DNA from: Gelatiniphilus marinus | GTDB lineage: Bacteria; Bacteroidota; Bacteroidia; Flavobacteriales; Flavobacteriaceae | Strand: one strand, 5' to 3' | DNA: 64,000 nucleotides | Assembly (NCBI RefSeq): GCF_042678305.1 | Contig: NZ_JBHUDT010000002.1 | Shown here: piece by piece, positions 8,182 to 14,649 of the stretch | Position numbering within the stretch: the first letter of the stretch is position 1 | Layout: each line of letters begins with the position of its first letter | Notes under the pieces: model-generated | The model's input: only the letters and a program-made list of their open reading frames with translations | Told to the model about the DNA's origin: nothing | Database searches by the model: none | Program-made: the position numbers and the translations under genes

Positions 8182-9447
8182 ATGAAAGAATATTTATCCT
8201 TAGCTGAAACAGCAGAATTGGTTGGAAAATGTAAAGAAACACTAAGAAGATGGGATAAAGAAGGCATATTAAAAGCAGTAAGAGAACCCGTTTCCAATTA
8301 TAGGGTTTATCGTAAAAAAGACGTACAGCAATTGTTAGGAAATTTATTTAATACAGCCGAAACCGATGAGGTTTCAAACTTTACCAAACCGCAAAACGAT
8401 TATTCGGTTTTAGAGCTTTTTGCAGGAGCCGGTGGGCTTGCCGTAGGCATGGAACAAGCTGGATTGAAATGTGTTGCTTTAAATGAGATTGACAAATGGG
8501 CTTGCCAAACCCTACGAAAGAACCGCCCAAATTGGAATGTATTAGAAGGCAATATAAAAGATTTTACATTTGAAGAATACAAAGGAAAAGTTGATGTGGT
8601 AACTGGTGGTTTTCCCTGTCAAGCATTTAGCTATGCTGGAAAAAAACTAGGGCTAAATGACGCCAGAGGCACGTTGTTTTATGAATTTGCCAGAGTGGTA
8701 AAACAAGTAAACCCCTCTATTTGTATCGGCGAAAATGTTCGAGGCTTATTAAGCCACGAAAAAGGAAAAACATTAGAAGGGATGATTTCAATACTCGATG
8801 AAATTGGATACAATGTTGTCCCTGTTAAAGTTTTAAAAGCCATTAATTATAGAGTACCTCAAAAAAGAGAACGCCTGATTTTAGTTGGAATCAGAAAGGA
8901 TATTGAAGTTAATTATGAATACCCAAAACCTCATAAAAAGATATTCAATTTAGTTGATGCTCTTAAAAAAGGAGAGCTATATAATTGCAAAGTTCCCAAA
9001 TCAGAAGGATCAAAATACCCTGACCATAAAAAAGAAATACTGGATTTAGTGCCACCCAAAGGCTATTGGAGAGATTTACCTCTAGATATTCAAAAGGAAT
9101 ATATGGGAAAAAGCTTTTATTTAGGTGGAGGAAAAACTGGAATGGCAAGAAGAATAGGTTGGGATGAACCAAGCTTAACATTAACTTGTAGTCCTGCACA
9201 AAAACAAACCGAACGCTGCCATCCGGATGAAACCAGACCTTTTACTGTTAGGGAATATGCCAGAATTCAAACTTTTCCTGATAATTGGCATTTTGAAGGC
9301 TCCGTTTCTCAACAATACAAACAAATAGGTAATGCAGTACCAGTAAATCTAGCTAAAGAAATCGGTTACTCTATTATTTCGTTTTTAAATAAAGTTTACG
9401 AAAACAAAGAACTAAAAGAAAATCAACCAAAAGCTTTAGTTGTTTAA
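8182..9447 (+). CDS. DNA (cytosine-5)-methyltransferase with an N-terminal MerR/excisionase-like HTH
   Basis: A protein of about 421 residues. The first ~55 form a MerR-like helix-turn-helix (YLSLAETAELVG to YRKKDVQQLL). The catalytic part has the C5-methylase motifs in order: LELFAGAGGL (I), GGFPCQAFSYAG (IV, catalytic Cys), GENVRGL (VI), PQKRERLILVGI (VIII), a variable target-recognition region, REYARIQTFPDNW (IX) and QIGNAVPV (X). It should protect the site cut by the neighbouring Eco47II-type nuclease, a family that recognises GGNCC-like sites. The HTH may autoregulate the system, as N-terminal HTH regions do in M.SsoII-type enzymes. The ATG at 8164 is an alternative start; the promoter position favours 8182. 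Confidence 0.93.
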   Translation: MKEYLSLAETAELVGKCKETLRRWDKEGILKAVREPVSNYRVYRKKDVQQLLGNLFNTAETDEVSNFTKPQNDYSVLELFAGAGGLAVGMEQAGLKCVALNEIDKWACQTLRKNRPNWNVLEGNIKDFTFEEYKGKVDVVTGGFPCQAFSYAGKKLGLNDARGTLFYEFARVVKQVNPSICIGENVRGLLSHEKGKTLEGMISILDEIGYNVVPVKVLKAINYRVPQKRERLILVGIRKDIEVNYEYPKPHKKIFNLVDALKKGELYNCKVPKSEGSKYPDHKKEILDLVPPKGYWRDLPLDIQKEYMGKSFYLGGGKTGMARRIGWDEPSLTLTCSPAQKQTERCHPDETRPFTVREYARIQTFPDNWHFEGSVSQQYKQIGNAVPVNLAKEIGYSIISFLNKVYENKELKENQPKALVV

Positions 9448-9494
9448 AGCCCCAAAACCATCATAATGACAGAAATTCTCAAAAGTAATTTCAT

Positions 9495-10064
9495 CTAAAA
9501 TATTTCTATTGTTTTTTTAGCATTTTCGGAAATATCCGTTAAGGCACTGGTTTCGCTTTCAGATTTACCCTCAATGTTTTTCAAGAAATCATCAATCGCT
9601 TTTGGTAAGATTTTATATAATTTAAAAAGCGCATTCCTATCACCTGTTAGCATACTGTAGAATTTATCTCCAGAAATCATATAAACTCTACTATGGCTAT
9701 ATTCTTTACCGTTAATTATGCCTTCCCACTTTTTCTCGAAACTTTTCTTTGCTAAAATTTGAACTAAATAGCATTTTGCTTGCCTATTATCGTCTGCAAA
9801 GCGCGCTAGTTTTTGAAAAGCACTTTCAGCAGAACTACTATTCATTGTATTGTGTTTATTCTTTACTTCTGCAAAAATAGAATCGTCATCGGCTTTTATA
9901 TCATAACCACTAAGTTTCCCATGGGAATACCCCTTAACACCGCCTAAAATTTCCTCGTGAAAAGTTCCAATGGCATTATTAACAGATTTATCAATTTGTC
10001 GAGCCATTTCTATTTTTAATAAATCTTCTTCGGATATTTCATTAAATTTCGAATCAAATGTCAA
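9495..10064 (-). CDS. Eco47II-family type II restriction endonuclease, main reading frame (5' end displaced by a frameshift)
   Basis: This frame encodes the bulk of an Eco47II-type enzyme. Diagnostic segments are TFHEEILGG, the catalytic D-(x)n-ExK-like pair GYDIKADD...FAEVKNKHNTMNSS, and AKCYLVQILAKKSF. The frame opens without any ATG: the only usable codon is a TTG at 10064, in the middle of the family-conserved KLTFDSK segment, and the frame remains open upstream to 10142. The missing N-terminus is encoded one frame away at 10088-10210. As sequenced, the protein is truncated by about 48 residues and probably inactive unless slippage restores the frame. It is convergent with the methyltransferase gene. 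Confidence 0.85.
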   Translation of the reverse strand: MTFDSKFNEISEEDLLKIEMARQIDKSVNNAIGTFHEEILGGVKGYSHGKLSGYDIKADDDSIFAEVKNKHNTMNSSSAESAFQKLARFADDNRQAKCYLVQILAKKSFEKKWEGIINGKEYSHSRVYMISGDKFYSMLTGDRNALFKLYKILPKAIDDFLKNIEGKSESETSALTDISENAKKTIEIF

Positions 10065-10087
10065 CTTAAAAACATCAACCTTATTGT

Positions 10088-10210
10088 TTAATACTTTGAT
10101 TTTGTAAATTCTTTTTTTGCTTCTAAATACGATTGATGCAAGTTAGAAATACATTGTAAAAAATGGGCATCAGTTATAAAATCGAGATAGTTGTTTTTCG
10201 AATCGCTCAT
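10088..10210 (-). pseudogene. Out-of-frame N-terminal fragment of the Eco47II-type endonuclease
   Basis: Starting at ATG 10210 the minus strand encodes MSDSKNNYLDFITDAHFL... to a stop at 10088, 40 residues. Adding one A to the seven-A tract (plus-strand T tract 10112-10118) would fuse this frame to the main nuclease frame through ...YLEAKKRIYKIKV and ...VDVFKLTFDSK, giving a product of about 238 residues. As I recall, an FIsD...YLEA...KLTFD N-terminus is normal for this family. Either the gene is inactivated, or it is switched by homopolymer slippage, or the assembly has a one-base error. Confidence 0.8.
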
Positions 10211-10234
10211 GAAATTCTTATATTAGAATAGTTT

Positions 10235-10705
10235 ATGGATTACGAATATAAGAAAATAAAAGTCCCGAGATTCAATGAAGAATCTGGTTTCTACACCACC
10301 AGGAAACGCTCTAAAATAATGAGTAAAATAAAAAGTAAAAACACCAAACCGGAATTGCTGTTCAGAAAAGCGCTATGGGCTAAAGGCGTAAGGTATCGTG
10401 TAAACTCCAAAAAACTTTTTGGCAAACCCGATGTGTCTATTCAAAAACACAAGCTAGCTGTTTTTATCGACGGTGCATTTTGGCACGGGTACAATTGGCA
10501 GGAAAGAAAAGCTCAACTTAAATCCAATCGCGGATTTTGGATTCCTAAAATAGAGCGCAATATGCAACGCGATAAAGAAGTAAATTTAGAATTGAAAAAT
10601 TTGGGCTATACCGTTTTTAGGTTTTGGGACCACGACATAATAAAAGAACTCGACAAATGCATTAACGATGTGATGGTTTATATTTATACGGGCGAAAACC
10701 CGTGA
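10235..10705 (+). CDS. vsr: Very short patch repair endonuclease (Vsr family)
   Basis: A 156-residue Vsr-type nuclease that nicks at T:G mismatches created when 5-methylcytosine deaminates. Family motifs are the N-terminal RSKIMSKIKSKNTKPE, the FGKPDVSI and VFIDGAFWHGYNW segments (catalytic Asp and His positions) and the C-terminal FRFWDHDI. It is divergent from the broken restriction gene and belongs with the C5-methyltransferase of the same island. There is no sign of damage, so methylation plus mismatch repair probably persist although restriction may not. Confidence 0.93.
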   Translation: MDYEYKKIKVPRFNEESGFYTTRKRSKIMSKIKSKNTKPELLFRKALWAKGVRYRVNSKKLFGKPDVSIQKHKLAVFIDGAFWHGYNWQERKAQLKSNRGFWIPKIERNMQRDKEVNLELKNLGYTVFRFWDHDIIKELDKCINDVMVYIYTGENP

Positions 10706-10763
10706 ATTTCATGTCGCTTTTGGCGTTTTATTTTAAAAAAATGCAATCTCTATCGCAGGAAAT

Positions 10764-12290
10764 TTAAAATTTACCAAATCTCCTAAAAGCAACTATAAAC
10801 TGATAATATATATAACCAATAAATATTCTAGAGAAAAAACTAACAACATACGTCCCTGTGGTTAACTCATTTGCTGGAGCCAATGATGATAGTTTGTGAG
10901 CAGGATTAGCTATAACAATAAGGTATCTAAAATTTTCGTAAAACAAATCCCAAGTATTATTACCATTTAAATCAAAGTAAATTGATTTAAATGACAAAAG
11001 ATTAAAAGCTTGGAAAACTATAACTAAAAATAAAAACCATCCAAAAGCCCTTAATGGAGATACTCCATTGTTATTTGAAAACTTATTCATTAGCAAAATA
11101 AGTTTCTCATCCCAAAAGCTCAAATTTTTTACGTTTTCAAGTGATTTTAAAGCAACAGCCTTCATTTTTTGGGATTCATAAATATTTCCTCCTTTATCAA
11201 ATGCCAATTTTAATTCTAAAAATAACTCATATTGTTCTCTATAGAACACTGGATCAATTTTGTTAGGATAATAAACACTTTTTGTACTTTTAATTTGTTT
11301 TTCTATCGTTTTCACACTAGGGAAAATACAAGAAGTAATTTTTGTATTTACAAATGAAGATTTATAGAAAGCTATTTTTTTAAAATTATTAAAGTTAATT
11401 CCATAAAACCAAGTATTATCTAGAACAGAATTTTTAATCTCAAAATAATTATATTCCTTATTTGATTCAATTTCCATTAAATTAAAATTGCCAACAGGAG
11501 AAAATTTATAAAGAAAAATATTTTCAATAATTAAGTTTTCAATTGTAACTTGACCTTCAGGATGACCTCTTAGAGTAAGATTTCTTAATCTTCCCTCTTT
11601 TACTGAAGTGTTTTTATGACCAAATCCATTAGTGTAATCTAATGATAGAGATATATTTAATTTTTCTATATCAGATTGAGGAATAGAACACTTTGCTCTG
11701 TGTTTTTCTCCAAACTTAATTTTATCAAAATCAATAATATCCTCAAAATCTCCTAAACTTATTGGCTTTTCATTAGTATAGAATGTCATTTTCTTTACAT
11801 CTTTAACATCAAATTTAGTTTCTGTTTTTATAATTTCATTGTTACTTCTAAAAAGTCTTTTCCATACTTGATAATAAATATTCTCCTTTGTATAGCTTAT
11901 CTTTAAATTGTTACACCCTTCTATGTAGAAAGATCCAAAACAATTATTTATATATAAAAATTTAACAAATTTATTATGAATATCAAAACGTTCAAAATGA
12001 CTACTAAAACAATGAATTATTATATTATTTGTTGAAATAAATGACCCTATCAATGAATTAACAAGACAACCTTTAAAACTTATCCTAAATTCTACATCAA
12101 TATTTCCATTTGTTGTAATAGAAACTTCGTTATTAAAAAAGCATCGTTCGAAAACAAGTCTAGGACTTATTATTCTTAGTCCCGTTATTTTATCATAAGA
12201 ATCCCTATCAATCCTTATTCTAACTGGCTCATCAAAATCTACATCTTCATAAATATACTTTTTATCAAGATAAGGGTCTATAATTATCAT
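10764..12290 (-). CDS. Unknown protein: beta-rich (pentapeptide/beta-helix-like) N-terminal region with C-terminal membrane segments
   Basis: A 508-residue protein I cannot assign to a named family. Residues ~1-330 are rich in short beta-forming stretches with recurring F/I-x-N/S-C patterns (SFKGCLVNS, YINNCFGSF, KSSFVNTKITSCIF), reminiscent of pentapeptide or beta-helix proteins. After a charged linker (EQYELFLELKLAFDKGG) come two hydrophobic segments, FGWFLFLVIVFQAFNLL near residue 416 and RIFIGYIYYQFIVAF near 488, with a basic end. The architecture resembles pentapeptide-repeat proteins fused to a two-helix channel-like module. The gene is visibly more AT-rich than its neighbours and lies beside restriction-modification genes, consistent with acquisition. 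A defence or membrane-effector role is only a guess. Confidence 0.7.
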   Translation of the reverse strand: MIIIDPYLDKKYIYEDVDFDEPVRIRIDRDSYDKITGLRIISPRLVFERCFFNNEVSITTNGNIDVEFRISFKGCLVNSLIGSFISTNNIIIHCFSSHFERFDIHNKFVKFLYINNCFGSFYIEGCNNLKISYTKENIYYQVWKRLFRSNNEIIKTETKFDVKDVKKMTFYTNEKPISLGDFEDIIDFDKIKFGEKHRAKCSIPQSDIEKLNISLSLDYTNGFGHKNTSVKEGRLRNLTLRGHPEGQVTIENLIIENIFLYKFSPVGNFNLMEIESNKEYNYFEIKNSVLDNTWFYGINFNNFKKIAFYKSSFVNTKITSCIFPSVKTIEKQIKSTKSVYYPNKIDPVFYREQYELFLELKLAFDKGGNIYESQKMKAVALKSLENVKNLSFWDEKLILLMNKFSNNNGVSPLRAFGWFLFLVIVFQAFNLLSFKSIYFDLNGNNTWDLFYENFRYLIVIANPAHKLSSLAPANELTTGTYVVSFFSRIFIGYIYYQFIVAFRRFGKF

Positions 12291-12322
12291 TTTCTATAAA
12301 AAATCTTATTTATTAAATATAA

Positions 12323-12352
12323 AAAACCTTTCTCGAAAAAGAAAGGTTTCTT
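12323..12352 (-). terminator. Rho-independent terminator of the 12377-12649 gene
   Basis: AAACCTTTC / GAAAGGTTT (12324-12332 and 12341-12349) forms a 9-bp stem. On the minus strand it is followed by TTTTTTATA, and it lies about 25 nt past that gene's stop codon. Confidence 0.75.
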
Positions 12353-12376
12353 GTTTTATAAGTTATAAGAGCATAA

Positions 12377-12649
12377 TTACTCATCCACCACATCCTCTTC
12401 AAAATACCACCACAAGCTAGAGTCGATGGATTGCTTCATTTTATTTATGTCTGCACCTTCTTTCAAGAAAACCGTAATGTTTTCGCCTACTCGGTTTTGC
12501 CCAATGCTTTCCCTTATCTCAATCATTTCAATTTCCTTAAAATGCTCTAAATGTTTTTTTATTTTAGCGCCCAGGTTTTCATCGCTTAAAAAAACCTTGA
12601 TGGTTTGTTGTGTTGGGGAGTTTCTAATTTCTGATCTAAACGGTAGCAT
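12377..12649 (-). CDS. Conserved-looking small hypothetical protein
   Basis: A 90-residue soluble protein with no signal peptide or membrane segment. It alternates beta-like and charged helical stretches (TIKVFLSDENLG, IGQNRVGENITVFLKEG) and ends in an acidic tail, FEEDVVDE. I do not recognise the family. The ATG at 12649 gives a sensible start (MLPFRSEIRNS); a frame extension to a TTG at 12673 adds a hydrophobic stub and is unlikely. It has its own terminator downstream and is divergent from the DUF1569-like gene. Confidence 0.6.
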   Translation of the reverse strand: MLPFRSEIRNSPTQQTIKVFLSDENLGAKIKKHLEHFKEIEMIEIRESIGQNRVGENITVFLKEGADINKMKQSIDSSLWWYFEEDVVDE

Positions 12650-12729
12650 AATAAATAATTTTAAGTAAAACAATATGCAATAGCCTAAGTTAAGAATTTA
12701 ATCGATATCTTTTAAAATAAATTTAAACC

Positions 12730-13203
12730 ATGGCCAATAAAGAATATAAGGTTTTACATACTTTATTAATGGAAATAGAGCAGCATATCCCTTTAAAGGA
12801 TAAAACCAATTCTAAGGTTACAACATCCAGTATTGGTTGGCAATTAGACCATAGTTTAAAAGTTTTTAATGCTGTTTGCGAATGGACAATTAATTCTAAT
12901 CCGAAAGATTACAAACGAAAATTTAGTTTTTGGCGTACGGTTTTGTTCCCCATTGGTTACATTCCCAGAGGAAAAGTTAAAGCTCCAAAACTAGTACAGC
13001 CACCAAATATTATTTTAGATGAAGATTTAAAAGCCCAATTGCAAACCGCAAAAAAGCATATTGATGCTTTAAAACCCTTACCTGAAAAAGCGTATTTCAA
13101 GCATTTTATTTTCGGGAAATTATCTAAAAAGCAAACGTTGCGGTTTTTAGAAATGCATACCAATCATCATTTAAAAATTGTGCGAGATATTTTGAAAGCA
13201 TAA
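12730..13203 (+). CDS. DUF1569 / DinB-like family protein
   Basis: A 157-residue protein with the four-helix DinB-like pattern and three spaced histidines that could bind a metal: WQLDHSLKVF near residue 40, KAYFKHFIFGKL near 119, and LEMHTNHHLKIVRDIL near 142. The arrangement fits DUF1569, a family related to DinB-type metal-dependent thiol transferases; its biological role is not established. It is cytoplasmic, transcribed alone, and separated from rpmA by a strong shared terminator. Confidence 0.72.
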   Translation: MANKEYKVLHTLLMEIEQHIPLKDKTNSKVTTSSIGWQLDHSLKVFNAVCEWTINSNPKDYKRKFSFWRTVLFPIGYIPRGKVKAPKLVQPPNIILDEDLKAQLQTAKKHIDALKPLPEKAYFKHFIFGKLSKKQTLRFLEMHTNHHLKIVRDILKA

Positions 13204-13243
13204 AAAAACCTTTCTGTAAAGATGATGTTACAGAAAGGTTTTA
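13204..13243. terminator. Bidirectional terminator between the DUF1569-like gene and rpmA
   Basis: A perfect 14-bp inverted repeat, AAACCTTTCTGTAA (13206-13219) and TTACAGAAAGGTTT (13228-13241), has an A run on its left and TTTTAAAT on its right. It can terminate both convergent genes. Confidence 0.85.
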
Positions 13244-13264
13244 AATATCTAAAAGAAATAATTT

Positions 13265-13525
13265 CTATGCCTCAAAAGGCTCAATAGAAACGTAAGATTT
13301 GTTGTCTTTTTTCTTTGTAAATTTTACAAGACCATCAACTTGCGCGTGCAATGTGTGATCTTTTCCTTGGTAAACATTTTCACCTGGGTGATGTGTGTTA
13401 CCACGTTGTCTTATGATAATGTTTCCAGCAATGGCAGCTTGCCCACCAAAAATCTTAACACCTAAGCGTTTCGATTCTGATTCTCTACCATTCTTAGAAC
13501 TACCTACTCCTTTTTTATGAGCCAT
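13265..13525 (-). CDS. rpmA: 50S ribosomal protein L27
   Basis: An 86-residue ribosomal protein starting MAHKKGVGSSKNGRESESKRLG, with IIRQRGNTHHPGENVYQGKDHTL in the middle, typical of L27. L27 sits near the peptidyl transferase centre. It follows rplU by 27 nt in the near-universal L21-L27 operon. The start is the canonical MAHKK; there is no cleavable N-terminal extension of the kind found in some Firmicutes. Confidence 0.98.
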   Translation of the reverse strand: MAHKKGVGSSKNGRESESKRLGVKIFGGQAAIAGNIIIRQRGNTHHPGENVYQGKDHTLHAQVDGLVKFTKKKDNKSYVSIEPFEA

Positions 13526-13552
13526 TGTCTTAAGTTTTTATAGTGTTAATAA

Positions 13553-14047
13553 TTAGCTTAATGCAGCAATTAAATCGGCTTTTTTCATTGAAGAAATACC
13601 TTCAATCCCTTTTGCTTTAGCCATCTCCTTTAATTCGGCAACGGTTAGTTTGCTTAAATCTTGGGTAGCCTCAGTTTTTGGAGCTGCGGTTTCAACTTTT
13701 GCTTCTTCTTTTTTTGGAGCTGCTTTTTTAGCTCCCGAAGCAACAATGCTTTCTATTACGATTTCAGATAAAGATTGACGGTGTCCGTTCTTTACACGGT
13801 AACCTTTACGTCTTTTCTTTTTGAAAACGATTACTTTATCACCTTTAAGGTGCTTTAAGACTTTTGCACTAACCTGTGCTCCGTCTATAGCTGGGGCGCC
13901 TACAGTTACATTGTCTCCATCTCCAATTAAAAGAACGTTATCGAAAGAAACTTTCTTACCTTCTTCGGTTTGTAAACGGTTAACAAAAACTTTTTGGTCT
14001 TTTTCAACTTTAAATTGATGCCCTGCTATCTCTACAATTGCGTACAT
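13553..14047 (-). CDS. rplU: 50S ribosomal protein L21 with a C-terminal Rho_N/SAP-like extension
   Basis: Residues 1-100 are ordinary L21 (MYAIVEIAGHQFKVEKDQ, KKKRRKGYRVKNGHRQ). The protein is 164 residues instead of about 103. The extra part is an Ala/Lys/Glu/Pro-rich linker (~104-128) and a helical module, DLSKLTVAELKEMAKAKGI to SMKKADLIAAL, which resembles the Rho N-terminal or SAP/HeH domains. Such an extension could contact RNA or another ribosome-associated factor. It is first in the operon with rpmA and has a clear promoter upstream. Confidence 0.97.
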   Translation of the reverse strand: MYAIVEIAGHQFKVEKDQKVFVNRLQTEEGKKVSFDNVLLIGDGDNVTVGAPAIDGAQVSAKVLKHLKGDKVIVFKKKRRKGYRVKNGHRQSLSEIVIESIVASGAKKAAPKKEEAKVETAAPKTEATQDLSKLTVAELKEMAKAKGIEGISSMKKADLIAALS

Positions 14048-14105
14048 AGCGTATTTAATTTGTTAATTTGTTAAAAAATTGAGCCTGCCTGCCGGAAGGC
14101 GGGTG

Positions 14106-14136
14106 CAAATATAAAGCTAAATAATTAAATTGCAAA
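14106..14136 (-). promoter_or_regulatory. Promoter of rplU-rpmA (TTTG-N19-TATATTTG)
   Basis: On the minus strand TTTG (14133-14136) and TATATTTG (14106-14113) are spaced by 19 nt, a consensus Bacteroidota promoter. The start of transcription should lie near 14100, inside or just before a GC-rich dyad at 14083-14103 (GCCTGCCTGCC / GGAAGGCGGG), which would form a hairpin at the 5' end of the leader. Whether that hairpin regulates L21 is unknown. Confidence 0.75.
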
Positions 14137-14140
14137 GGTT

Positions 14141-14488
14141 TTATTTCTTTTGCATGCTATTTCCGGTGTTTTTAAAAAGCTGTATAGCACTAAGTGTTGA
14201 AACTACCGTTGTAGCTACTTCCATTATTGCGACAATAAAGGTAATGATGCCTATATCTGCCTTAAAAACGAATTAATGGCACCTGGTAAATTAGATGAAA
14301 AACCGGTAACGATACCGGTTTTTAAACCTAAGCCATAAGAAAACGATTTAGATTTTTTTATTTTTTATAATCTAAAAGCTAACAATGTGCCAAAAAAGTT
14401 AATAACCTTGCCAAAATTAAAAAAAATAAGCAACTATTAGTGGGCTTGTTACAAGACCAAAACGAACAGAAAGTGCTAATGTTTTCAA
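14141..14488 (-). pseudogene. Decayed DUF4199 gene (paralogue of 20901-21353)
   Basis: This stretch aligns by eye over its whole length with the intact DUF4199 gene at 20901-21353, including GTTTTTAAAAAG, GATGCCTATATCTGCC and CCGGTAACGATACC blocks. It has lost about 105 nt, mainly in two internal deletions, around 14296 (between GATGAAAAA and CCGGTAACG) and around 14405. The start ATG has become TTG and the frame is broken. Together with its terminator-side remnants it fills most of the 600-nt gap between rplU and the TonB receptor. Confidence 0.85.
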
Positions 14489-14591
14489 TTTTTGTAATTA
14501 TTAAAATATTGAATTACTGATTTATACTCCGCATAAAAAATCTTTTCGAATTTCTTAAAAATGTATGAGTTAAATAGAAGAAATTATTGGT

Positions 14592-14629
14592 AAAAAAATC
14601 CCCGTTGATTTCTCAATGGGGATTTTTTG
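14592..14629 (-). terminator. Rho-independent terminator of the metal-uptake operon
   Basis: AAATCCCCGTTGA / TCAATGGGGATTT forms a strong stem with a short TTTC loop, followed by a T run on the minus strand, about 20 nt beyond the receptor stop codon. Confidence 0.82.
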
Positions 14630-14649
14630 TTTATAAAGGTTCTTTTTAA

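Noticed and set aside
12650..12673. Upstream TTG start extending the 98-codon frame
   Set aside because: It adds only a short hydrophobic stub, and the ATG at 12649 is a better start.
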